Shown in pieces: positions 1 through 10,769 of a DNA stretch of 64,000 nt (positions are counted from its first letter, which is position 1; each line of letters starts with the position of its first letter). The position numbers and the translations under genes were made by a program. The notes below the pieces were generated by a model. The model did no database searches and was not told where the DNA came from. It saw only the letters and a program-made list of their open reading frames with translations. Source of the stretch: Calcarisporiella thermophila CBS 279.70 (lineage: Eukaryota > Calcarisporiellomycota); contig NW_027192191.1 of NCBI RefSeq assembly GCF_041956535.1, positions 1,313,443 through 1,377,442 of the forward strand, written 5' to 3'.

Positions 1-406
1 AAGACGGTGGAAAAGAGCCAACCGTGTGAAATGTGTTCGACATATGGCATCAGTTAATAACTAAACGAATTCCTTCGTTTTCCCTCTTAAAAACGGCAAA
101 GTTGGTATCGTTGAAAAAAAAATAAACACAGACACTATAAAATAAAAAGAAATAAATAAATTAAACTTGTATGAGAGGGGGAAAAAAATTTAACAAAATA
201 AACAGAAAAATAAATGCTTGATTGATATATATTCAAGCACGCAAAGACGAGAAAGCAAAAAGTGGAGAACAAAGAAATGTACTACTAGCTCATTCTCAGA
301 AAGAATTGATCATTCGTGACTGGCAAAATTTAGGGTCACTTTGGAAATTTCTTTCTGTTTACAGCTTTTGCGGTAGCTATTTTAACTTCACCATTTGACC
401 AAGGAA
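1..406. other. AT-rich leader region, no gene recognised
   Basis: No sustained coding frame or RNA gene is visible. The final part is presumably promoter and 5' leader of the gene starting at 407. Confidence 0.4.
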
Positions 407-1133
407 ATGTTAAAGCGCGTCCTTAAACACAGTAATCGCACTTCATACCTGGACGATCCAGATATAGAATCCTCGAGTGATGAGGAAGAAACAAATTTAA
501 ATGAGGAGACCCTGAATAGACAAAAGAAGAAAGCCAAGATTAATCTTAACAGCGATGACTCTGATGAAGAAGACGATGGAGAGGAAGTAGAGGGGGGCTC
601 AGAAGATGATTCAGATGAGCTTGAAGACTATGAAGAAGAACTTGAAGGACTGGCAGAGAATGAGGAGGAAATTGAGGGTGAAAACGAATTACCGGATTTA
701 GAGGGCAATGAGATATACACCTGCGATCTATGTCCTGGAAAGACCCTCAAAAATAGACGCATGGTTGAAGTGCACTTAGAGTCCAAGGTAAATTGCCGGG
801 AGATCGATGACTTGAGTAATCCTCTTTCAAACCTTTGCTTTTATAGGAACACAAGAAACGCGAAGAAAGGCGCCTAAAAGAAACAAAGAAAAGCTTGCTC
901 ACTCCTGAAGAAATTGCCAAGCGTAAAGCGAAAAATGATGCCAAAAAACAACGTAGAGAAGCAAAGAAAAAAGAGGTAGGCGTGGTCTATATCGCCAAGC
1001 TTGTGTTTGCTTAAGACTAACTCGACTTATTTCATATTCGCTGCAATCATCGATTCAATAGAAACTAAAACTGAAAAGAAAACAACGCGATCAACGCAAG
1101 AGAGAAAAAAAGAAGGAGCAGAATAGTCAATAG
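407..1133 (+). CDS. C2H2 zinc-finger, acidic/basic protein (ribosome-biogenesis type, unassigned)
   Basis: Proposed join 407..787, 847..975, 1062..1133, giving 193 aa with both introns in phase 0. The open frame extends upstream to a TTG at 395, but the first ATG is at 407. Residues 15-100 are a very acidic Asp/Glu tract. Near residues 106-129 is one zinc finger of form C-x2-C-x13-H-x5-H, beginning CDLCPGKTLKN. The exon junction at 787/847 falls inside the finger and restores its last His. The remaining 65 residues are Lys/Arg-rich coiled coil. An acidic N-terminus plus a single finger plus a basic tail is common in nucleolar pre-ribosome factors, but I do not recognise the exact family. A nucleolar role is inference. 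Confidence 0.7.
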
Positions 1134-2016
1134 GGTGGATGTGAAAGCGCTTCATTGTAATTATTTTTCACCTTCATTGCATCTAGCTCTCTTTCTTTAT
1201 AAACGTGTCTATGGGTCACAATTTCTCTGCAACCTCTTTTTGCATAGCTACTGTAGAATATTTATTCGCCTTCAAGTTCCAGTAAACTACCAAATATCCC
1301 GACCAAACCGATAGAGAATTTTCCTTCATGTTTACTGTAATATTCCGCTTGCCGCGTCCAAACTAGTTACCCTAATACTTAATATTTATGGTGCTTGTGT
1401 CGTAATAAAACGCTCTACTCATATAGCGCAAATCACCAATAACATACTCTTTTTGAGTTTAAATTGTTTTTTTCACATTTAATAAACAATTCGAAGCTAA
1501 TCCAAACAAAAACAGCTGGGAAAACATCCATTTCAGAACGGTTTGAAAATCACACTCGACGCAATATTTGGAGGGTAGATCATTTCATAAACAGGGGCAA
1601 TGCAATAGCGTAGGGGAAAAGCGATTTAGCCAAGCCAAGCTAATCTACGATCGAATGCATACCCTTACAAAAGAGAGGGAAAAAGAAGACAGGAGAGCAC
1701 AGATAAAGTATAGATCAATATAACATTTGGGAACAAAAAATTTTTACATTAGAGAGAACTTTATTTTCGTTTGGTTATCGATTACTGAAAGAATTCAAAG
1801 GGTGGCCTGTGAGATAATGCATTAATTGGATCTAAAAAGTAGAATTGTGTCTCGGGACTAACGTCATTTTATTCTTTCGTTTATGTTCAACGCGCTTTGC
1901 ATTAATAACCTTCACATTCCATTGCTAAGTCCTACACTCTACTCTATTACCGTGATCAGCACTACCCACCCATCTTTTCCCCTTCGTCTTACCTTTATGT
2001 TTGGGTAGTAGGCATC
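1134..2016. other. Intergenic, nothing recognised
   Basis: AT-rich spacer of 883 nt between two + strand genes. I see no coding frame, tRNA or repeat. The last 100 nt are pyrimidine-rich, as expected just upstream of the sestrin ATG. Confidence 0.4.
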
Positions 2017-5008
2017 ATGCCTCAAGATTCACTTCCTCCAACTCATGAGAGTGAAATGACTCGTCAAAGTAAGCATTCCTACATACACTGACTCCTTGAA
2101 GTGCATTCCATCAGTGCCGCACATCCCTGCTTCCATTCTTGCAAGAATAAAATGAATTGGCTGCTCGTCTTTCATACCTATCCATTTTCTAACTAATCAT
2201 GTTGGTTTGCTTTAACCTCACAGAGTTCCGCAATGCGCGCGTGCGAAGATATAATTCGTCTCGCGTCTCAGTCGTTGTTTTTAATGGTCTCCAAACCACA
2301 GACCCACAACAACGAGCAGATACTCTAGCTCAGATCGTGGAAATCACTCAATCCCTGGCTGATGAACTATATCCACAGAAGCTTGTTCATGAGATGAGAG
2401 TTGCGGTTGAATCCCCACATAGGAGTGAACAGGAAAATAGCTCGCCAACTGATCTGCCTTCGTCTCCAAGCACTCCAACCCCCCATAATTCACATGCCTA
2501 TTCCACTTCAGCTGAGTCTAAATCGAAGATTGACAACCATGCCGATGAAGAATTAGCAACGCTATCATTAGTGGCAATGAGCTTGGAAGACCAGTCCGAA
2601 AATCCTTCTGGAGGGGACCAAGAGCAGACGCCAGAGTTAGATAGTGATCGAGAGCAAACGGAAGAGACGCTTCGCTTGCTCTTGCTCAATATGCTACGAC
2701 TATCATTGCATTGTCCTTTTACCGACGTGCGTATAATCTTTAGCGATTTTTTGAAAAAACTCAAGGTATATGGCTTTTGCTATAAAAAAATAGAAATCAA
2801 CCATAGACATAGCCTCTGTTCTCTAACCTAATCTGCCCTTTACAGAGTCGTGGAGTACCAGTTCCTACGCCAGCATTTCATTCGCCCTCATTCTTTATAT
2901 CTCCTCGTGATCTCATCTCACTTGAGTCCTCCTCTTCTGTCGAGCATATTACCTACCCGATGCCCGGTTCTCTCGCTTCCTCAGCATATGGCTCCTCCTT
3001 TGGTGAAGTTGAGCATGAGACAGAGGAAGAGGAGATAGAGGCTCCGACGGAGGATGAGGATTCTCGCTCAGCGTCTGGACGTAAACCAGATGAATATGTG
3101 CATAATATGATGGTTGAAACCTTTGTTGCATACGGACGCATCAGTCACATCATTCGTGTTCTTTCATTCTTCCCGTCCTACCTAGAAAAATTCCTCGCAT
3201 CTTATAATTCAATTATAAGGTTATCGCATGGGCCAATCGACCGTGCATTGAGATCTTATCTTGCCATTTTGGTATATATACCCTTTATCCTTCTAAACAA
3301 ATATTATCTTATTTCTCCTTTACTTTTTTTCTGAATCAAAGGCCGCCGCGCAGCATAGCTGTCAATACCTTGTCTCATATCAGAGTACTGAATTTCTTCT
3401 CAACGGGGGCGATCCTGAGTGGCTTGATGGACTAGAATACGCTCCGCCCAAGGTTCGTAAGCTTGCCCTCCTCAACTCAATAATGGCACATCAACCGTGG
3501 CGCCTTCAGCCTAAGCACTTTGGACAATTGTTACGAGGAAGCGACTTTAAAGAAAATTGGTCAATGCGGGAACTAGTGCATGTAATTGCGATTTTTGCCA
3601 CCTTCCACAGCTTGTCAAGCTTTGTGCTCGGATGCGGGGTAGTACCTGAGATCGACACGACAGGTGGGGCATTGATGCCCAGTGGAGAGCAAGGGCAACC
3701 AGCCTTGAATGTGAGAGACCTGGATAATGAAGAACATGGAGAACAAATGCATGCATCCTGGATATCGACTCAAGTGCCACAAGAATCTGGAGTGCATATG
3801 CCTGTCTCACCAAGCGAAAGCGTCTCGGGCGGAGAAAGTGTTTCCTCTTATTCGGCAAGCCCCCATGTCCAATCGTTCTTAAGCGCAAGACAGATGTCCT
3901 CGTTATCTGATCCGGTGGGATATGCATTCACATCTAGTGCTCCGGCACCTCCCTTGATTGCACGCGAGGACGATGATCCTACGGTGGTCAAACACACGTC
4001 CCAGCTGATATCTCGTTTAAAGAAACGACGAGAAGAGGTGCAGTCCGACTTCCCAGAAGAAGAAACCGCCGAAAATAAATCACCCAAGCAACAGCCAACT
4101 CTCGTATTCGAAAAGATTGACGAGACTGATGAAAGTAATATAAATCCATTAACATCTACACCCTCTTTGGAATGCTCATTTTTGGCTTAACTAGATTTCA
4201 CAAATTCCCCAGTAGATGAGAGTTCTCACGTTGGCCGCCCGATCCCTCAGCCCAAGTCCAGCCACCGCTCAGGTCAGAGCACATCGTCCACAATAGCCGC
4301 AGGTAGCCTCTCTATCTCTCCAGCATCTAGTTCCTCCTCGATGCTCCTCAACAATTCTCTTGGGTGGACCAACCCAGTCCTCGAAGATATGCGCCGCTTC
4401 CAGGACCCAGAACACGAGGTTGGGCCAGCTGAATTTGATCAACGAAGGGAAAAACCGTTCCACCTACAAGATTATTCCTGGGAAGACCATGCCTGTGAAG
4501 TAATTAATCAATATGTTCCCGAAATGGGTGATGTACTCAACGAAGAGTTCATGGAGGCTTTGGCAATGACAGATTATAGGTATATTTTTTGATCTACCTT
4601 TTTTATTGAAATATATTACTCACAATGGTAATCTCCCTCCCTCCCTCCCCCCCTCCCCCCCTTAATTGTAGCCTTTTCCACTCCACTACTCACAATTCAA
4701 AAATCGACACTCAACCGCTACGCAATGCTATCTGGTACTTTTCTCTTCGCCTGCAAGGCATTTACGCCGAAGATTACGATTATGGTGAAATCAACCGATA
4801 TATGAATCGTCGTATGAAGCAGTATATAAAGAAAGTTTGTTGTCATCCCGTCTCGATCGAACATGCGGATTGGCGTAATATCGGATTCCAGCTACGGCCA
4901 GAGGAAAAATGCCATGTAAATGTATTAGCGGTTGAAGCAAGAAAACACGCAGAACTATTATATACTACTTGGAACTTGCAAAAGTGGACTTCAGGAGAGG
5001 AAGGGTAA
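2017..5008 (+). CDS. SESN: Sestrin (PA26 family) homologue
   Basis: Proposed join 2017..2068, 2224..2765, 2846..3271, 3342..4134, 4195..4579, 4672..5008, giving 844 aa. Sestrins are stress proteins; in animals they bind leucine and restrain TORC1 through GATOR2. The N-terminal alpha-helical domain shows DEYVHNMMVETF, GGDPEWLDGLE and HSLSSFVLGCG. The C-terminal domain shows DYSWEDHACEVIN, PLRNAIW, EDYDYGEINRY and EKCHVNVLAVEARK. A stop at 4188 is in frame with both flanks and is removed by a 60-nt intron (4135-4194). The protein is much longer than animal sestrins (about 480-550 aa) because of Ser-rich, acidic insertions (about residues 70-160 and 340-560). At the expected catalytic site the Cys and Tyr of CQYLV are present, but the downstream His position is Gln. 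The family call is secure; exact exon ends were deduced by hand. Confidence 0.93.
4633..4661 (+). repeat. C-rich polypyrimidine tract in last sestrin intron (G4 potential on - strand)
   Basis: Five C runs (3, 3, 3, 7 and 7 nt) separated by single Ts lie 10 nt before the acceptor AG at 4670-4671. The opposite strand therefore carries five G runs with one-base loops, a strong G-quadruplex pattern. It doubles as the polypyrimidine tract of the intron. Confidence 0.8.
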
Positions 5009-5319
5009 ACTATGTATGCTGAACATTTTTACCATTTTTTACTAATGGGTTTTACGGCCAAAAAAAAATTTTTTTTCTTATATATATTTATCTTGTGATG
5101 TATTTTAACAAGGTTTCTTTCCTCCCCCGCTATTAGTTTTTACTTCTTTTCTATTTCTCTTGTACATTCTCTCTACTACTCTGCGCTCTCCTATTTTTAT
5201 CGATTTTATTCCAATAAGTCAAATTCGTGACGTCAAATTACTCAATATAATTTTTGCTATTACTTGAGCACCTCGATCACTTTGATCCAAAATCATTGAA
5301 GCAAAAAAGCGAAAACTTG
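5009..5319. other. Intergenic between sestrin and IWS1
   Basis: AT-rich and T-tract-rich. It serves as terminator of sestrin and promoter of IWS1. No further element is recognised. Confidence 0.4.
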
Positions 5320-6976
5320 ATGGATTACGAGGATCGCAACATTAATGTATATAAAAATTCAAGATTACTTATATCATATTGAATTTTTATTAACTATTTC
5401 GTTTTTCAATGTTTCCATTGTAGAAAGCGCTAGAGAAGGATCTCTTTGGTGGAGACTCTGAATCCGAACTTTCAGATCTTGGGGAGGTCGATGCAGGATA
5501 TAGTAGTGATGGTATGCTTTATCTCCAGATAAAACCTAATCAATATTAATCATGCTGAAATAATCCTCTTGTATCCTCTGCAATTATATAGAGGCGCCTC
5601 AGCACGTCAAATCTTCTGCCTCACGTCGATCGCCTCCACCGGGGACTACCTATGAGGATGAGTATATGGAAGAATCTGAGGCAAAGCGACCCACGAGTGG
5701 AGAGCGTAAGAAAAAGAAAAAGTATTTATAAACAAGTATATACTTTCGATGAGATATGAATGTTAAACTTTATGTTATAGATCAAGGCATGCTGAAACTA
5801 TTGATGAAAACGAATTGGCCGATGACGATCCAATGAAAGGTATTTTAGCTACAGTTTGATGTGAGATATTTTAGAAGTTCTCATATTTGCTCTATGGTTT
5901 CTAGCTAAGTTACGGCAGCTGGATCGTGATTTTAAAAAAGCACTTTCTACTGGGCGCTCCCGTCGCAGAAAACACGGTGATTACGATTTAGAGGAAGGGG
6001 CAGATGAAATTGTGGATCAGCTTCGTAACGAAATGAAGGACGCGGTACAAAAGGATCAACAGCTGAATGCAGATCGAAAGCCAGCTATAACAAAAATTGT
6101 GATGCTACCTCATGTTCTGGAGCAACTTCGAAAGTATGCCCATAGCTCATGCTTATTTAAACATAATTAGTGTCTAATTTTTTTTATTTTTTAGGACACA
6201 TTTACATGAATATGTGTTGGATAACAATCTGCTTGAAGCGGTGCGTATGTGGCTCGAACCTCTTCCTGATCGCTCTCTTCCATCATTGGATATTCAAATG
6301 GAGCTATTGAAAGCATTGGACACGGTAATTATTTTTGCTCTCTATGTGCGATTTGGGAATATTATGATGACACTTTGTTTAAACCATGCAATAGCTTCCT
6401 ATCAGAACTGAGCACCTCAAAGAAAGTCGCCTTGGCCGCATTGTCATGTTTTATGCTAAAGTAAAACGTGTGGATTATCGAGTGCAACGCTTAGCCCAGA
6501 ATCTTGTCTGTAAGTTGGCGACCATACTCAAATATTTATATGTTTATTAAATAGATATTTAACCTTCTATCATCTTAAAGATAAATGGTCTCGGCCAATC
6601 ATCAACAAGAGCGCTAATTACAAGGACAAGCAGTTTAGGCAAGTCGATTTTGATCCAGTTGCTGCACAATACACAAGAAAACCGGTGATTCGCGAACCTG
6701 AAGAACCTGAAGATGTACATCGTGTTCGTGCCCGTATTCCTCTACCTGATAGATTTGGGTTTGATATTGTGCCTCGCTCAACTTTGCATGTTGACCAGAG
6801 AAAGGTAATAGACCTCATTGAGATGTAGTAGCTTTCAATGCATTAATCTATATATTCATCAATTTGTTTATTAGTCGAAAGAGGATCCATACAAAAATCT
6901 TAAATCCCATATGTCACGTCTTCGTGCAAGCCAACGGAAGGGATATACAGCATCGAAGAAGTCTAGCAATTACTAA
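5320..6976 (+). CDS. IWS1: Transcription elongation factor IWS1/SPN1
   Basis: Proposed join 5320..5346, 5424..5511, 5592..5721, 5781..5839, 5905..6133, 6195..6324, 6395..6509, 6581..6804, 6875..6976: nine exons and eight introns of about 60-80 nt. IWS1/Spn1 is a nuclear partner of SPT6 on elongating RNA polymerase II. The first third is acidic and disordered ([16 protein letters not shown]). The conserved core is the TFIIS N-terminal (LW/TND) helical domain, from [12 protein letters not shown] through [18 protein letters not shown] and [12 protein letters not shown] to YKWSRPIIN. The tail is basic. Length, about 300 aa, is near the family norm. The nine-codon first exon beginning at ATG 5320 is the least certain part. 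Confidence 0.93.
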
Positions 6977-7514
6977 TCCATCATCCTGACTTTTTTATTT
7001 TTGTAGAGTGCACATGTAATATTCTTTTTTCATAATTTTTTTTATCTCGTTTCTCAATTCCTCAAGTGATTCTGACCGTCTGCGTAGCCTAAAAATAAAG
7101 AAGATATTTTCAAGGGCCAGCAAAAGGCGAAATCTTAATGAAACAGATGTAACTACTAGCTGCCATAGCACTTGTTTAATGGGGCAGCCAGAATCTCTGA
7201 GATGTTGTAGATATTATTGCCATTTGTATTATCTCCACTTTATAACAATAGCTGACCTGGATACAATTCCTCGATCGAACAAACGATGAATTTTAATTCA
7301 TGGCGCAGATAAGCAATATTAATTATTAACACGAGATTATAATCTCTCGGAGATCGAATTTATATGTTAAAATGCTTCAAGATCAGTCACAAAACTGATA
7401 ATCGATATCTCTATCACCCCTTTTAATACTTGTTTCAAGACAATCATAACTTTTAATTTCTTACTTTCTTCTTCTCAATCTAATTTCCATTTTTACTCTA
7501 AAAGGCACAATCTA
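6977..7514. other. Intergenic, nothing recognised
   Basis: AT-rich spacer of 538 nt that holds the IWS1 terminator and the promoter of the aconitase gene. No RNA gene or repeat is evident. Confidence 0.4.
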
Positions 7515-10292
7515 ATGTCCACTTATCGGTTATCACATTTGAGACTAGTAGATAAAAGAGCATGGTATCATGCCAAAAAAAATCATGCCTCATTCTTGCT
7601 CGGAACCAGAAGACCTTTTGCGACAGTGAGCTCCACAAATGAACGGGAATTGCAAAAAGATTGCTCTCAGGTAACCCCGCCTTATCCACGTCTTCTCGAA
7701 AATCTCCGAAAGGTGCGCCGCAAACTCGAGAGTCGTCCGTTAACTCTCTCCGAAAAAATCCTCTATTCACACATGACACACCCAGAAGAAGCAGTACCAG
7801 TACGAGGAGAAACATACTTGAAGCTATCGCCAGGTAATGCGGTCCACTCTGTTTATTACGTATATCTGACAACAAAATATATCCCGCATTCGTAAATAAA
7901 ACCTTTAACAATATGTATTCCCTTGATACTGTACATATTTAGATAGAGTTGCTATGCAGGACGCATCTTCCCAAATGGCGCTCCTCCAGTTTATGTTAAC
8001 CGGAATGTCGACTACAGCAGTGCCAACCTCAATTCATTGTGATCACTTAATTGCTGCTCATAAAGGAGCTGAAAAGGATGTGCGCGAATCTCTGACGATC
8101 AACCAGGAAATATTTGACTTCTTGGAGAGCGCTGCGCGAAAGTATGGGATTGCATTTTGGCGACCAGGAAGTGGGATTATCCATCAAAATGTTCTAGAAA
8201 ACTATGCAGCACCTGGAGGATTGATGCTTGGAACAGGTAACAAATATTTTCTTATACACGAGAATATTATTGATCAACACTTCATATTTCCACCTCGATT
8301 TTATAGATTCACACACACCCAACGCGGGTGGCCTTGGGATGCTTGCAATTGGTGTGGGTGGTGCCGACGCAGTTGATGCTATGGCCGCCATCCCTTGGGA
8401 ACTTAAGGCGCCAAATGTGATCGGGATAAAACTGACCGGACATCTGAATGGATGGACTAGCCCAAAGGATGTGATCCTCCACGTTGCCGGTCAGTTGACA
8501 GTTCGTGGTGGCACTGGTCATATAATAGAGTATTTTGGCAGTGGTGTTGAGACTTTATCTTGTACGGGAATGGCCACCATTTGTAATATGGGAGCTGAGG
8601 TCGGAGCTACCACGTCTGTATTTCCTTACACTAAAGCAATGTCACGGTATCTCCGCGCCACTGGTCGCGAGCCTGTAGATCAAGAAGCAGCGCGCGTAGC
8701 TCCAGAATATCTAAGCGCTGATGTAGGCGCTGAGTACGACCAAGTCATTGAGATTAATTTATCAGAACTGGAACCCCACATTAATGGGCCCTTCACACCA
8801 GATCTTGCTACACCGCTAAGTAAATTCAAAGTGTTGGTGCAGGAAAATGGTTGGAAGGATGAAGTCACAGCCGGACTCATTGGAAGCTGCACAAATAGTA
8901 GTTACCAAGACATGTAAGGCATATGTGATAAACATGGAAAACTTTTGAAAAAAATATTTATAATTGAACCCACTATCATTTAGGTCTCGAGCTGCCTCTT
9001 TAGTAGAACAGGCTGCGGAAGCTGGAATTTCTGCGGCAGCCAAATTTTATGTTACGCCTGGCTCTGAACAGATTCGAGCAACTATTGAGCGTGATGGGCA
9101 GACGAAGGTTTTTGAACAGATTGGCGCGAAGATTTTAGCGAATGCCTGTGGGCCATGTATTGGACAGGTACGTGATATTTACATTCTTCCTTTACAAAAA
9201 ATGTAATAATTGCTCGTTCTTTAGTGGAAGCGTGAGGAATACAAGGATGAGGAAAACGCAATATTGACATCCTTCAATCGTAACTTCCGTTCTCGAAATG
9301 ATGGCAATCCAAATACCATGAATTTCCTTGCCTCTCCTGAAATAGTTACTGCAATGACTTTTGCCGGACGCTTGTCATTCAATCCTATGACTGATTCTTT
9401 GAAAGCGCCCTCAGGAGAAGAATTCCGCTTCATGCCTCCAGCTGGGAAAGAGCTCCCGGCTCAAGGTTTTGAGGAGGGAATTAAAATATTTCGGCCACCT
9501 CCTAATAACACTCAACCAGATCCAAATGTAGAAATTAAAATAGAACCTGAATCTAACCGGCTGCAGTTACTCGAACCATTCCAGCCCTGGCATGGCGGCG
9601 AGTTTACAGGCGTTAAAGTATTGATAAAAGTCAAGGGAAAGTGCACAACAGATCACATTAGTGCTGCGGGACCTTGGTTAAAGTACAAGGGACATCTGGA
9701 AAATATCGCGAATAATACGTTGATTGGAGCGATGAACGCGGATACTGGCCGGATTAATGAGGTAACTAGCGTAGTATCAGGGAGAACCAGCACTATCCCA
9801 GATGTGGCAAAAGAATATAAGCAGAGCAACATCCCTTGGATGGTGATCGCAGATGTAAGCTACTCTCTGTTTTATTTCAATGTTTGCCGATGGCTTAATT
9901 GACCCTTGCTATTCTAGCACAATTACGGCGAAGGTTCTGCGCGTGAGCACGCTGCTCTTCAACCACGTTTTCTCAACTGCCCTCTAATACTTGCCAAATC
10001 ATTCGCGCGCATACATGAAACTAATCTGAAGAAACAGGGAATACTTCCTTTAACATTCGTTGATGAATCGGATTATGACCTACTGTCAGGAGGAGATACG
10101 CTGTCCACAAAAGGGGTGCAAAATTTGAAACCCGGCTCGGAAGTTATCTTATTGTTCGAAAAGGAAAATGGCGGTATCATCACAATAAGAGCACGGCATA
10201 CGATGAGTGCTGATCAGATTGAGTGGTGGAAAGCTGGAAGTGCATTGAATCTAATCCGTAAACAGCTTAAACACTCCGCTTCATCTTTATAA
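7515..10292 (+). CDS. ACO2: Mitochondrial aconitase, ACO2 type (homocitrate/citrate hydro-lyase)
   Basis: Proposed join 7515..7833, 7943..8236, 8307..8913, 8984..9167, 9225..9854, 9918..10292, about 802 aa. The first 35 residues are Arg/Ser-rich with few acids, a likely mitochondrial presequence. The Fe-S/aconitase core shows [21 protein letters not shown] and ACGPCIGQW (cysteine ligands), ending in the swivel domain with [14 protein letters not shown] and [14 protein letters not shown]. Details such as [21 protein letters not shown] and [13 protein letters not shown] fit the yeast Aco2 paralogue better than Aco1, from memory of both. Aco2-type enzymes dehydrate homocitrate to homoaconitate in lysine synthesis. 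LYS4, the next enzyme, lies 5 kb away on the opposite strand. The Aco2 assignment is inference; the aconitase call is firm. Confidence 0.93.
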
Positions 10293-10769
10293 AAGATTAG
10301 ATTGCAGTTAAAATAATAAATTATAGAATAGACCCGCTTTTCTCGAACAACAATTCTGCTCTCGAGATTTGATTTAGAGAGTTGTAAAATATGGAAATCT
10401 CTACACTAACCAAAATTGGACATCAAGTATAACGGCAGATTTAGTAAATCTGCTAGAAGTAGAAAGCTTACTATCCTGACCGGAAATAATACCAGGTCGT
10501 GTATATTTTACCTTTAACTGTAGTTCGAACTATAAATGGTGCTGATATTACAAGATATAGATGGCTTTCAATAGTCAATACAAATATCATTAGTTGTTTT
10601 ATTTTTGCAGCTCGAGCAGTATATAAAATCCAAATAAAACAGGAAATATCCTACTGGGAGATCATGACTGGGCTTCAATTAAGGATGATAAATTATAGAT
10701 ATTGAAATTGTGAAAAAAAAAATTGCTGCATAAAAATGTAGAATGCCATAATATTCAAGCTATCAAATA
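10293..10769. other. Convergent intergenic region
   Basis: Between the tail-to-tail ACO2 and GH31 genes. It includes a short palindrome near 10434-10452 (GCAGATTTA, one base, then its complement). No gene is supported; the small frame at 10499-10705 lacks any protein-like character. Confidence 0.4.

Noticed and set aside
4341-4592. Separate small gene at 4341
   Set aside because: It is the continuation of the sestrin frame after a 60-nt intron and carries sestrin C-domain sequence.
7498-7911. 137-aa frame on the - strand
   Set aside because: Antisense shadow of the first aconitase exon, whose frame continues into the conserved core.
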